In this document: positions 8,082 through 15,464 of the stretch, piece by piece
Numbering within the stretch: the stretch's first letter is position 1
How the letters are laid out: every line of letters begins with the position of its first letter
DNA from: CAITWD01 sp963842065
Lineage (GTDB): Bacteria; Actinomycetota; Thermoleophilia; Miltoncostaeales; Miltoncostaeaceae
Assembly (NCBI GenBank): GCA_963842065.1
Contig: CAWJEW010000007.1
Coordinates: forward strand, 248,001-312,000
DNA length: 64,000 nucleotides
Reading direction: 5' to 3'
Position numbers and translations under genes: made by a program
Notes under the pieces: model-generated
What the model was told of the DNA's origin: nothing
Databases searched by the model: none
The model's input: only the letters and a program-made list of their open reading frames with translations

Positions 8082-9283
8082 GCCGGAATCAGGGCGTCGT
8101 AGCGCGAGAGCGGCCGCAGCTCGACCTCGATCTCGCGCCGGTGCCGCCTGCGGGCGCGCTGCCGGTCAAGCTCGGTCTGATGGGCCGGGTCGGTGAGGGT
8201 CAGGCCGCCGGCGAGAACCCGCCGGTGTCGGGCCGCCAGATCTCCGGTGTCCAGCACCGTGGCGGTGATGTGGGCCTGGGAGATCCTCACCTCGATCCGC
8301 CGCCCGACAACGCGCGGGTCGATCGAGTAGTCGTTTCTGTCGACGCGCACATAGGGCTGGGCGCTCACGCGCACGATGAACCGGCGGTCGGAGTCCGGCA
8401 GGCGCTCGGGCAGCGGGCGCATGCGGGTGTGTTCATCTGCCAGGCGCTGGGCCGGGATGGCGCGGGTGGTGCGGTGCACCCTGCCATTGACCCGATCGCA
8501 CCACGCATCGAGCTGTGCCTGGAAATCCAGGTGGTTGGCGAACACCCGGCCGGGGATGAAGTTGGTGCGCACAAAGCGGTGCGAGCGCTCGAGCGCCCCC
8601 TTGGCCTGGGCGTCGCCGGCATCGAGGATCACCCAGCCGACCCCCAGCTGGCCGCAGAAGGCGGCAAACGCATCGGTCGGTCGGCCTGCGCCTTGGTGGA
8701 TTGCCCCCTCGCGGTCCCACACCAGCCGCTCCGGCAGCGCCCCCAGCCGGATGAGATTGCGCGCCAGCCCCCACAGAATGTCGGGCGCGGTCTTGGAGAA
8801 CACCAGGCTCGCGGCGATGGCCCGCGAGTAGCAGACCTCGGTCGTGACGATGAAGCCCCGGCGGGCCTGCCCGTAGCCGACCGGGATGGCATCGCGCGGC
8901 TCGAACAGATCGCACTGGGCAAGCTCGCCCGGGCGGTAGATCGTGCGCTGGAAGGTGCGGCGAGTCAGATACTGCAGGCGGATCTCACGCACATAGGCGT
9001 CGAAGATCGTCTTGCCGCCCTGATAGCCGACATCTGCGGCCAGCTCCCGCAGGCGCTGGGAGGGAATGCGCGGATTGACGGCCAGCTGCTCGGCGATGAA
9101 CGCCTTGTAGGGATCGAGCTTCGATCCGGCCGGGGCACGTGAGTAGGTCGGTGGCCTCGAGCTGCGCACCGCCCGGGCGACGGTGTCGCGCGCGAGGCCC
9201 AACTGCCGAGCGATTTCGCGCTGGGAGAGGCCCTCCACCAGCACCATCCGTCGTATATCCGCCCACTGCTGCACCGTGACCAC
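8078..9283 (-). CDS. istA: IS21 transposase IstA
   Basis: This 401-residue transposase starts at GTG 9283, just after a GGAGGAG ribosome site. It has an N-terminal helix-turn-helix (RRMVLVEGLSQREIARQLGLARDTVARAV) and an RNase-H-like DDE integrase core. The three acidic residues are visible in LAQCDLFEP, LVWDREGAI and KGALERSHRF. A C-terminal Mu-transposase-like domain (DRRFIVRVSAQPYVRVDRNDYSIDP) follows. No frameshift or stop interrupts it. It sits upstream of istB in the order normal for the family. Confidence 0.95.
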   Translation of the reverse strand: MVTVQQWADIRRMVLVEGLSQREIARQLGLARDTVARAVRSSRPPTYSRAPAGSKLDPYKAFIAEQLAVNPRIPSQRLRELAADVGYQGGKTIFDAYVREIRLQYLTRRTFQRTIYRPGELAQCDLFEPRDAIPVGYGQARRGFIVTTEVCYSRAIAASLVFSKTAPDILWGLARNLIRLGALPERLVWDREGAIHQGAGRPTDAFAAFCGQLGVGWVILDAGDAQAKGALERSHRFVRTNFIPGRVFANHLDFQAQLDAWCDRVNGRVHRTTRAIPAQRLADEHTRMRPLPERLPDSDRRFIVRVSAQPYVRVDRNDYSIDPRVVGRRIEVRISQAHITATVLDTGDLAARHRRVLAGGLTLTDPAHQTELDRQRARRRHRREIEVELRPLSRYDALIPA

Positions 9284-9540
9284 CGCTCCTCCTCGTGCGA
9301 TCCGATGTGAATCACACGAGGGTCCAGGCCGACCCGGACGCTTACCGGGTCGCCGCGCTCCAGTGGCCTACTTTTCAGACGGCGCGACTGGCCCAGTATT
9401 CAGGCGGCGCCCACAGGGTTTCCGGGCGAACATAGCGACCCCCTGGATTCAAGGCTGGGTCGTGGAACCTTGATTAGCAGTAGAGAAGATCCTCACCGGG
9501 GCACCTACGCCGGTCGTCCACGCGGTAGCGGAACGTGAAG

Positions 9541-9748
9541 GGAACGCCCCCGGTCGCGCACCGCGCCCGCGCGGACGTCGGCCGAGCGGGCACGGTGCTC
9601 CGTTCGGGACGCTATTCCCACTTTGTTCCCACCCCGAGCGACGAGCGCTGTCGCCGACGGGAGCTGTTACTTCAGATCTCAGTGCTGAGGTGCGGTCTGA
9701 GAGATGGGCCGTGTAGGGATCGAACCTACGACCTTGGGATTAAGAGTC
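9541..9748 (-). repeat. Right copy of the tRNA-associated duplication
   Basis: This is the counterpart of 2818-3022. It comprises the 3' half of the tRNA-Lys gene (9706-9748), the identical 16-mer at 9673-9688 and about 130 bp of weaker colinear similarity (9541-9672). The space between the IS end (9415) and the tRNA contains no gene I can support. Confidence 0.7.
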
Positions 9749-9777
9749 CCCTGCTCTACCAGCTGAGCTAACGGCCC
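9705..9777 (-). tRNA. tRNA-Lys (anticodon CUU)
   Basis: Read on the minus strand, the gene folds with acceptor arms GGGCCGT/ACGGCCC, D-arm GCTCAGCTGGTAGAGC, a 7-nt anticodon loop CTCTTAA (anticodon CTT) and T-arm GTAGGTTCGATCCCTAC. It is 73 nt long with discriminator A. CCA is not encoded. The outermost pair of the anticodon stem is a G-A mismatch, otherwise all stems pair. It separates the accessory left arm of the window from the housekeeping genes on the right and appears to be the target of a past integration. Confidence 0.95.
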
Positions 9778-9826
9778 GAGGGCGGACATCCTACCAATCC
9801 CCCACGGGGGTCCACGCCGATCGTGA

Positions 9827-10756
9827 CTAACCGGACCCGAGCGACGCGAGGCTGGATCGCACCGCTGTGGACTGTGGCCCGTTTGGCGCCAGCTGCAGGT
9901 ACTTTTCGAATGCGACCTTGGCGACTGGCTTCTGGCCGGCCTGCTGGGCGAGCGATCCCAGGTAGTAGTACCCCAGAGCCACCTTGGGATTGCGCTTGGT
10001 GAAGTCGGTCGCAACGCCCACTGCCGCAGCTGACTGGCTCGCCGCCGTATACACAGAGGCCAGTCGATCCATGTAGGCCGCGTTGGCCGGAACGAGCGAG
10101 GTCGCCTTCAGTGCGGAGGTCAGCGCGCCCGTGAGGTTCTGCTCGTTGAGGAACGCGGCCGCCAGCGCATCCCACGCCGCGGCATCCTTAGGGTGCGCGG
10201 TCGTCTGGGCCTGGGCGCTGACGACCTTCGCAAGCGTCGGCAGGTGCGCCTTCACGGCGATCGGCGTGGCGCCCGGTGGCGCCAGCTGGAGGTACTTCTC
10301 ATAGGCTGAATAGGCCAGAGAGGCCTCGCCGGCGTTGTCCGCGAGCTGACCCAGCTGTGCCCAGCCATCGGGATCGGTCGGCGCCGTCGCCGTATACGTC
10401 TTCATCACGTCGATCGCTTGGGGGTATTCGCCGGCGCTGGAATACAGCGATACCAGCGTGAACGCGGAGGTCTGGTCGCCGGGATCGAGGGTGGTCGCGT
10501 GCTCGGCCGCCGTGATCGCCTGGGCATTCTGGTTGGCCGCCTGATACGCGGTCGCCAGATCATCCCACGCCTGCACGCTGTTGGGCGATGACTTCACCGA
10601 CGCCTGCGCCGCGCTGATCGCCTGACCGGTCGACGACGACGGGTTGCCGAACGCCGAGACCAGGATGAGCACGAGGCCGCCGCCAACGAACGCAAGCGCG
10701 GTGAACACGGCCATGATGCGCGCGAAGCGCTTGGTGCGCTTTTCATCGAGAAGCAC
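9827..10756 (-). CDS. Membrane-anchored TPR protein
   Basis: This 309-residue protein starts at GTG 10756. Residues about 12-36 form one transmembrane helix (IMAVFTALAFVGGGLVLILVSAF) after a positively charged start, so the bulk should lie outside the membrane. The rest consists of tetratricopeptide-like repeats (NSVQAWDDLATAYQAANQNAQAI; DPDGWAQLGQLADNAGE; AAAWDALAAAFLNEQN; ALGYYYLGSLAQQAGQ), probably six or seven units. Two near-identical AYEKYLQLAP/AFEKYLQLAP segments show internal duplication. It is likely a scaffold for protein interactions, and no partner can be named. It starts 12 nt after the stop of the amidohydrolase gene. Confidence 0.75.
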   Translation of the reverse strand: MLLDEKRTKRFARIMAVFTALAFVGGGLVLILVSAFGNPSSSTGQAISAAQASVKSSPNSVQAWDDLATAYQAANQNAQAITAAEHATTLDPGDQTSAFTLVSLYSSAGEYPQAIDVMKTYTATAPTDPDGWAQLGQLADNAGEASLAYSAYEKYLQLAPPGATPIAVKAHLPTLAKVVSAQAQTTAHPKDAAAWDALAAAFLNEQNLTGALTSALKATSLVPANAAYMDRLASVYTAASQSAAAVGVATDFTKRNPKVALGYYYLGSLAQQAGQKPVAKVAFEKYLQLAPNGPQSTAVRSSLASLGSG

Positions 10757-10767
10757 TGACGGTCACG

Positions 10768-12084
10768 CTAACACACGGACCTGCGGGCCTCGGCCGCGCG
10801 GGTCGCGATGCCCACAACATCGATGCCCGGCAGGTCACCGCCGGCGAGGCGCAGCCGTCCGTCGGTCCATACGTGGCTGACGTGTGTTTCCGGGTCCAGC
10901 GCCACAAAGTGGGGATCGACGCCAATGATGTGCGACGCCGGCGTCAGGGCGATGATGTTCGCACGCTTGCCGCGGGCAATCGACCCGATTTCATCCCCGA
11001 GTCCGAGGGCCTCCGCACCGCCGAGGGTCGCCATGCGCACAAGCTCCCGCGCCGTCAGCGCCAGGCCGGCATTACCGTGTACGAGCGCACAGGCGCGCGC
11101 CTCGGCGCGCACGTCGTAGTGGCCCGCGCTCGCTGGACTGTCGGTTCCCAGGCCGACGCGGACTCCCGCGGCGTGTAGCGCCGCCAGCGGGGCGACGCCG
11201 CACCCGAGGTAGGCGTTGGAGATCGGGCAGTGCGCGACGCCGACGCCGTGCGCGGCAAGCTGCCAGGGCTCGTCGCCGCCGAGCTGCACGCAATGGGCGG
11301 CGACCGTCCCCGACCGCAATGCGCCGGCCCGCGCCATGCGCGCGACGACGCCCTCACCGTCGTCGCCTGGCCAGATCGCCGGGCGGACACCCCGCGACGA
11401 CAGCGCCCGCGCGATCGTGCCGCCTCCCGTGGTGATCGCCTCGAGCTCAGCCGGTGATTCGGCGAAGTGCGTGCTCCACGGACGGGCCGACAGCTCCCGA
11501 TCCTGCAACAGCATGTCCCAGAATTCGGGGCCGACCGAGTAAGGCGCGTGAGGCGAGATACCGACCGTCACCCCAGCGTCTGCGCCGATCCAGGCATGGA
11601 CGTATGCGTCCCGGACGCGCTCAAGCGCGGGCCCGAGCGTCGCCGCCCGGCCGCTGCCGAACGCCTCAACGCAGCTGAATCCCTGGAGCCCGAGACGCGC
11701 CATGGCCGCGGCGCCCGAGCCCGTCGGACCGGAGTCGCAAAGCGTCGTCGTACCGGCCCGAACCGCCGCAACGGCCCCCGCATCGGCGGCGGCGGCGGTG
11801 AACCCCGGTGCGGCAACCGACACCGCCGCCAGAAATGCGCCGAGCCAGCGACCGAACTCCCCGCCGGGCGCCAACCCGGCCGTCAGCGACCATTCCAAGT
11901 GGCAGTGGGCATCGACGAACCCCGGCATGAGGATCGAAGCGCCGAGCGGGTGCTCGCCGGCATCGGGGTACAGACGCCGCAAGGTCGTCGCCGGGCCAAC
12001 CCGCTCGATACGCGCGCCGCGGACGAGAATCGCACCGGGACTGATGACCGGACCGTCGCCACGGACGATCCAATCGGCGCTCAG
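10768..12084 (-). CDS. Amidohydrolase, candidate aminodeoxyfutalosine deaminase
   Basis: The protein has a TIM-barrel metal-dependent hydrolase layout. It has an N-terminal beta segment (LLSADWIVRGDGPVI), the metal motif DAHCHLEW, then HAPYSV, THFAESPAE, AHCVQLG and GTDSPASAGHYD near the end. HCHLEWSL followed by PGGEFGRWLGAFL resembles the MqnX (aminodeoxyfutalosine deaminase) branch. The futalosine genes mqnC and mqnA lie nearby, so that role is plausible. Other adenosine- or chlorohydrolase-type substrates remain possible. No ATG, GTG or nearby TTG precedes the homologous region. The nearest candidate start is CTG at 12084, just past the tatA stop. An in-frame TTG at 12270 would put the start deep inside tatA. 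Confidence 0.7.
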   Translation of the reverse strand: MSADWIVRGDGPVISPGAILVRGARIERVGPATTLRRLYPDAGEHPLGASILMPGFVDAHCHLEWSLTAGLAPGGEFGRWLGAFLAAVSVAAPGFTAAAADAGAVAAVRAGTTTLCDSGPTGSGAAAMARLGLQGFSCVEAFGSGRAATLGPALERVRDAYVHAWIGADAGVTVGISPHAPYSVGPEFWDMLLQDRELSARPWSTHFAESPAELEAITTGGGTIARALSSRGVRPAIWPGDDGEGVVARMARAGALRSGTVAAHCVQLGGDEPWQLAAHGVGVAHCPISNAYLGCGVAPLAALHAAGVRVGLGTDSPASAGHYDVRAEARACALVHGNAGLALTARELVRMATLGGAEALGLGDEIGSIARGKRANIIALTPASHIIGVDPHFVALDPETHVSHVWTDGRLRLAGGDLPGIDVVGIATRAAEARRSVC

Positions 12085-12091
12085 AAGAACG

Positions 12092-12310
12092 TCAGTGCTG
12101 CTCGACGTCGTGCGTGTCCACGGGCTGCTTGGGTACCTCAGGCGGTGGTGGTGGTACCGACGTCGTCGGGGATTCGTCGCCCGAGATGCCCTTCTTGAAC
12201 TCGCGGGCGCTGCTGCCGAGACTGCGCCCGATCTCGGGCAGTCGCTTCGCCCCGAACAGGAGCAGGACAACGATTAGCAACACGATGATGTGCCAGGGCT
12301 GAATGTCCAA
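12092..12310 (-). CDS. tatA: Twin-arginine translocase subunit TatA/TatE
   Basis: This 72-residue protein has the TatA layout: a short N-terminal transmembrane helix (HIIVLLIVVLLLFGA), the hinge KRLPEIGRSLG and an amphipathic helix (SSAREFKKGI). A proline-rich, acidic C-terminal tail follows. It starts at TTG 12310 with GAGG 5 nt upstream. TatA multimers form the pore that exports folded proteins. The Rieske protein encoded at 22,121 is a typical Tat-dependent substrate, although no tatB or tatC is in the window. It lies immediately upstream of the amidohydrolase gene. Confidence 0.92.
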   Translation of the reverse strand: MDIQPWHIIVLLIVVLLLFGAKRLPEIGRSLGSSAREFKKGISGDESPTTSVPPPPPEVPKQPVDTHDVEQH

Positions 12311-12369
12311 CGACGCCTCGTTTGTACGTGGGTCTCAGCGGACCGGACAGCAGACCATCTCAGGGTAGC

Positions 12370-12801
12370 ATGACCACTGTGACCGTCCTGAATCTCAGTA
12401 CCCGTCCACGGCGAATCGATCCCATCGCCGCAACGTGGGGCGGTCTGGTGTTGGGGATCGGCCTGGTGATTGCAGGTCCCCGCGACCTGGCGGTGCGCAT
12501 CGCGATCGTCGTGATCGTCGGCGTGATCGCCGGATTCCTGACCGGTGTGCGCGCGATCCGACATCGTCTTGCCAACGCGGCCATGGCGTGGGTCGTCGCG
12601 AACCTCTTCTATTTCGCGTTCGTCGCCGCCGCGTCGATCGTCCACTGGATCACCGGTCGTCAGCACGCACCGGCGTTCTTGCCCGGTGGCCCGCAGCGCT
12701 GGCTGCTGGTCACGCTCGTCAGCCTTGTGGCGACGCTCGTCGGCGGCGGAATCGCCAACGCGCTGTTGCGCCCCGCCAGCCGGCGATCCAACTACTCCTG
12801 A
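12370..12801 (+). CDS. Small polytopic membrane protein of unknown function
   Basis: This 143-residue protein starts at ATG 12370, four nt after AGGG. It has four predicted membrane helices: LVLGIGLVIAG, IAIVVIVGVIAGFLTG, AWVVANLFYFAFVAAASIV and LLVTLVSLVATLVGGGIANALL. The ends are positively charged. I do not recognise a family. It converges on the dcd gene, and the two coding regions overlap by 10 nt. Confidence 0.65.
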   Translation: MTTVTVLNLSTRPRRIDPIAATWGGLVLGIGLVIAGPRDLAVRIAIVVIVGVIAGFLTGVRAIRHRLANAAMAWVVANLFYFAFVAAASIVHWITGRQHAPAFLPGGPQRWLLVTLVSLVATLVGGGIANALLRPASRRSNYS

Positions 12802-13349
12802 CCGGGGAAGTTCTTGTGGTACTTCGAGGCGGTCGGCCCGGACTGTCCCAGATACTTGCCGTGGTAGGGCTGGTCGACCGGAGTCGTCAGAGTCAGGAAT
12901 GAGATCTGGCCGATCGGCATTCCCGGGTAGATCGTGATCGGCAGCCGGGCGACGTTCGAGAGCTCGAGGGTGATCTGCCCATCCCAGCCCGGGTCGATGT
13001 AGCCGGCGGTCGAGTGGATCAGCAGGCCGAGTCGCCCGAGGCTCGACTTGCCCTCCAGCCGCGCCACGAGGTCGTTCGGGATCGCAACGCGCTCGAGGGT
13101 GGAGCCCAACACGAATTCACCCGGGTGAAGGATGAACGGCTCGTCGCCGGTCATCGTGACGACATCGGTCAGGTCGTCCAAGGGCCGGCGCACGTCGATG
13201 AACGGCTGCCGGTTGTTGTGGAAGACCCGGAACCCCGAGGAGACACGCACGTCCACCGACGACGGCTGCACTAGCGACGGATCGTACGGATCGATCACCA
13301 ACCGGCCCGAGGCCAGGTATTCGCGAATCGTGCGGTCGGAGAGAACCAT
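12792..13349 (-). CDS. dcd: dCTP deaminase, probably the dUMP-forming type
   Basis: This 185-residue protein starts at ATG 13349 (MVLSDRTIREYL), the family's usual N-terminus. An upstream start would add 11 unsupported residues. It carries the trimeric dUTPase-fold motifs EGKSSLGRLGL and HSTAGYIDPGWDG, with E as the catalytic acid in QITLELSN. The region GRLGLLIHSTAG.IDPG.....LELSNVA and the C-terminal GPTASKYHKNF closely resemble the bifunctional dCTP deaminase/dUTPase of mycobacteria, so it may convert dCTP directly to dUMP. It is divergent from lipA. Confidence 0.93.
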   Translation of the reverse strand: MVLSDRTIREYLASGRLVIDPYDPSLVQPSSVDVRVSSGFRVFHNNRQPFIDVRRPLDDLTDVVTMTGDEPFILHPGEFVLGSTLERVAIPNDLVARLEGKSSLGRLGLLIHSTAGYIDPGWDGQITLELSNVARLPITIYPGMPIGQISFLTLTTPVDQPYHGKYLGQSGPTASKYHKNFPGQE

Positions 13350-13399
13350 GCGGGCTTGAGCGTACCCACCCGAACCTCCCATCCGCTACCCTCCGCTAC

Positions 13400-14449
13400 G
13401 TGGACTTTGATCGTGGGTTCCGCATCGACGGCCTCCTCGACGCCCGGCTCGAAGCGTCCGTTCGCGACGCGCACGCCGCGGGCCTCGTCCCCGACATCGT
13501 CGCCGGCGACCTTTCTGTCGGCGGTGGCCCGGTCGACCGGCTGGAGCTTGTCGACGTCACGATCCGCGAGCTCGAGCAACTTGTGCGCGCCGAGCGCCTG
13601 CCGCGCTGGGTGATCGCCAAGAATCCCCTCTCGGGCGGGTACGTCGAGACCAAGGCGCTCATGCGCAGCAAGGGCCTGGCCACCGTCTGCGAAGAGGCCG
13701 CGTGTCCGAACATCGGGCGCTGCTGGTCGCGGCTCACGGCCACGTTCATGATCGCGGGCAGCAATTGCACCCGCGGGTGCCGGTTCTGCAACATCGCCAC
13801 CGCCCGGCCGGTCGGTCCACCGGATCCCGAGGAGCCGGCCCGTGTTGCCGAGGCCGCGGCGCAGATGAACCTGCGCTTCGTGGTCGTCACCGCGGTCGCC
13901 CGAGACGATCTGGCCGACGGCGGTGCCGCACACTTCGCCGCGACGATTCGCGCGCTGCGCGAACGAAATCCGGACATCAAGGTCGAGGTGCTGATTCCAG
14001 ACCTGCGCGGCTCGCGCGATGCCCTGGATACCGTGATCGACGCGGCGCCGGACGTGCTCAACCACAACACCGAGACGGTTCCGCGCCTGTACTCGCGCGT
14101 ACGCCCGGGTGCCCGCTACGAGCGCACGTTGGAGCTCCTGGCCCGCTCGGTGTCTGCCGGCCTGCGCACGAAAACCGGACTGATGGTCGGACTGGGCGAG
14201 CACCTGCCGGAGATCTCACGCGTCTTCTCCGACCTGGTCTCCGTCGGCTGCGAGCTGGTGACCGTCGGCCAATACCTGCGGCCGACGCCCATCCACCTGC
14301 CCGTCGAGCGCTTCTACGCACCGGCGGAGTACCCGGCGCTGGCGCGACGCGGCCGTGAGCTCGGGCTCGCGCACGTGGAAGCCGGCCCGCTGGTGCGCTC
14401 GTCGTTCGAGGCCGACCGCGTGGCCGAGCATGGAGCCGTCCCGGTCTAG
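13400..14449 (+). CDS. lipA: Lipoyl synthase
   Basis: This radical SAM enzyme inserts two sulfurs into octanoylated lipoyl domains. With the GTG start at 13400 it has 349 residues. The auxiliary [4Fe-4S] cluster cysteines are C97, C102 and C108 (VCEEAACPNIGRC), and the radical SAM cysteines are C123, C127 and C130 (CTRGCRFC). The serine ligand motif near the C-terminus is VRSSFEADRV. Homology begins near residue 66 (RLPRWVIAKNP). The first ~61 residues are unusual, and an internal GTG at 13583 would give a normal-length protein but lacks a clear ribosome site. Its partner lipB lies 38 kb away beside the pyruvate dehydrogenase genes. Confidence 0.93.
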   Translation: MDFDRGFRIDGLLDARLEASVRDAHAAGLVPDIVAGDLSVGGGPVDRLELVDVTIRELEQLVRAERLPRWVIAKNPLSGGYVETKALMRSKGLATVCEEAACPNIGRCWSRLTATFMIAGSNCTRGCRFCNIATARPVGPPDPEEPARVAEAAAQMNLRFVVVTAVARDDLADGGAAHFAATIRALRERNPDIKVEVLIPDLRGSRDALDTVIDAAPDVLNHNTETVPRLYSRVRPGARYERTLELLARSVSAGLRTKTGLMVGLGEHLPEISRVFSDLVSVGCELVTVGQYLRPTPIHLPVERFYAPAEYPALARRGRELGLAHVEAGPLVRSSFEADRVAEHGAVPV

Positions 14450-14643
14450 CTGACCCGCCGGTACGCGGAACAGGGCGCCCGCGCGTCTCGTCCGCATGCG
14501 ATCCAACCCCGCATTTCCTGGTGCAAATCACGCCTCGGGGCCTTAAGTCGTGTGCGTGGCCGCCGATACCTGGAGTGTCGGTTGCGAATGTCGCTGCAGC
14601 CGACGGTCGCCGGCGGATGCACGGCAGTACAAGGACACGCGTG

Positions 14644-15066
14644 ATGAACGACTACCGCACCAAGAAGATCGCCCTGCCGAGCGGGCAGATGATCGAGATC
14701 ATCTACCTGATCGATCCTGACGCCCCGGCCGACCTCGCCGACCAGGACATTGCGACGCCGACCCACAGTGCCGCGCTGCCGCTGCACTGCTGCCCGGACT
14801 GCGTGAGCGACCTGGTCTACCCGCTGGCCTGGCAAGAGACCGGTGACGGGATCTGGACGATCGAGCGCCGCTGCCCCAACTGCGAGTGGCACGACCTCGG
14901 TACCTTCGAGCAGGCCGACATCGAGCCGTTCGACGATGCGATCGAGATCGGGACAGAGATCCTCCTGACCGAGCTGCGGACCTGGACGTACTCGAACATG
15001 AACGACGACGTCGAGCTGCTGATCGAAGCCCTCGACCGGGATCTCATCCAGCCGATCGACTTCTGA
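14644..15066 (+). CDS. Hypothetical protein with two CxxC zinc knuckles
   Basis: This 140-residue acidic protein starts at ATG 14644. A GTG directly before it is an equal candidate, with AAGGAC 4 nt upstream. The centre holds HCCPDCVSDLVYP and, 24 residues later, RRCPNCEWHD, a two-knuckle zinc-ribbon arrangement. The end is a helical stretch rich in acidic residues (DDDVELLIEALDRDLIQPIDF). I do not recognise a named family. It lies between lipA and a rhodanese gene on the same strand, with about 190 nt of non-coding sequence before it. A role in nucleic-acid or protein binding is only a guess from the ribbon. Confidence 0.65.
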   Translation: MNDYRTKKIALPSGQMIEIIYLIDPDAPADLADQDIATPTHSAALPLHCCPDCVSDLVYPLAWQETGDGIWTIERRCPNCEWHDLGTFEQADIEPFDDAIEIGTEILLTELRTWTYSNMNDDVELLIEALDRDLIQPIDF

Positions 15067-15143
15067 GCCGTCGCGGCATTCGCCCGGCGCACGGCGACCG
15101 CAGCCGGGCACACCCGGCCGGGACTTCACTAGAGTCCGGCGGT

Positions 15144-15464
15144 ATGTGGGAGCTCAGTCCGTCCGAAGCATATGACGCCTGGCAGGCCGGCGATCTGACG
15201 ATCGTCGACATTCGCGAACCAGGCGAGCACGACCAGACCCGCGTCCCGGGGGTCCCGCTGATCCCGATGAGCACACTCGCTCAGCGCGTGGACGAGCTGC
15301 CCGAGGGGCCGTTGGCGATCCTGTGCCGGTCCGGGGTCCGCAGTGCGTGGGTCACCGAGTACCTGACCAGCCTCGGGACGTACGGCGAGGTCGCGAACCT
15401 GGACGGCGGCATCGTCGCCTGGGTCCAAGACGGGCTGCCCTACGAGGGCGGCGAGCCCGCCTAG
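15144..15464 (+). CDS. Single-domain rhodanese
   Basis: This 106-residue protein starts at ATG 15144 and has one rhodanese domain: the N-terminal strand LTIVDIREPGEHDQTRVPG and the active loop LCRSGVRSAW with the catalytic cysteine, then VANLDGGIVAW. Such proteins carry persulfide sulfur. Its stop codon overlaps the stop of mqnC on the other strand, so no terminator separates them. Upstream lies the zinc-knuckle gene. The physiological acceptor is unknown. Confidence 0.9.
   Translation: MWELSPSEAYDAWQAGDLTIVDIREPGEHDQTRVPGVPLIPMSTLAQRVDELPEGPLAILCRSGVRSAWVTEYLTSLGTYGEVANLDGGIVAWVQDGLPYEGGEPA

Larger units (their letters stand above)
7145..9415 (-). mobile_element. Complete IS21-family insertion sequence (2271 bp)
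   Basis: The element carries istA and istB and ends in 5'-TGT...ACA-3'. Each end holds two 20-bp repeats with a 25-bp period: left at 7152-7171 and 7177-7196, right (inverted) at 9364-9383 and 9389-9408. All contain the core GAAAA(C/G)TAGGCCA or a close variant. Doubled internal terminal repeats are an IS21 hallmark. The flanks show a 5-bp direct duplication GGGTT (7140-7144 and 9416-9420), within the 4-8 bp known for the family. Both genes look intact, so the copy may be active and recent. Confidence 0.93.
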
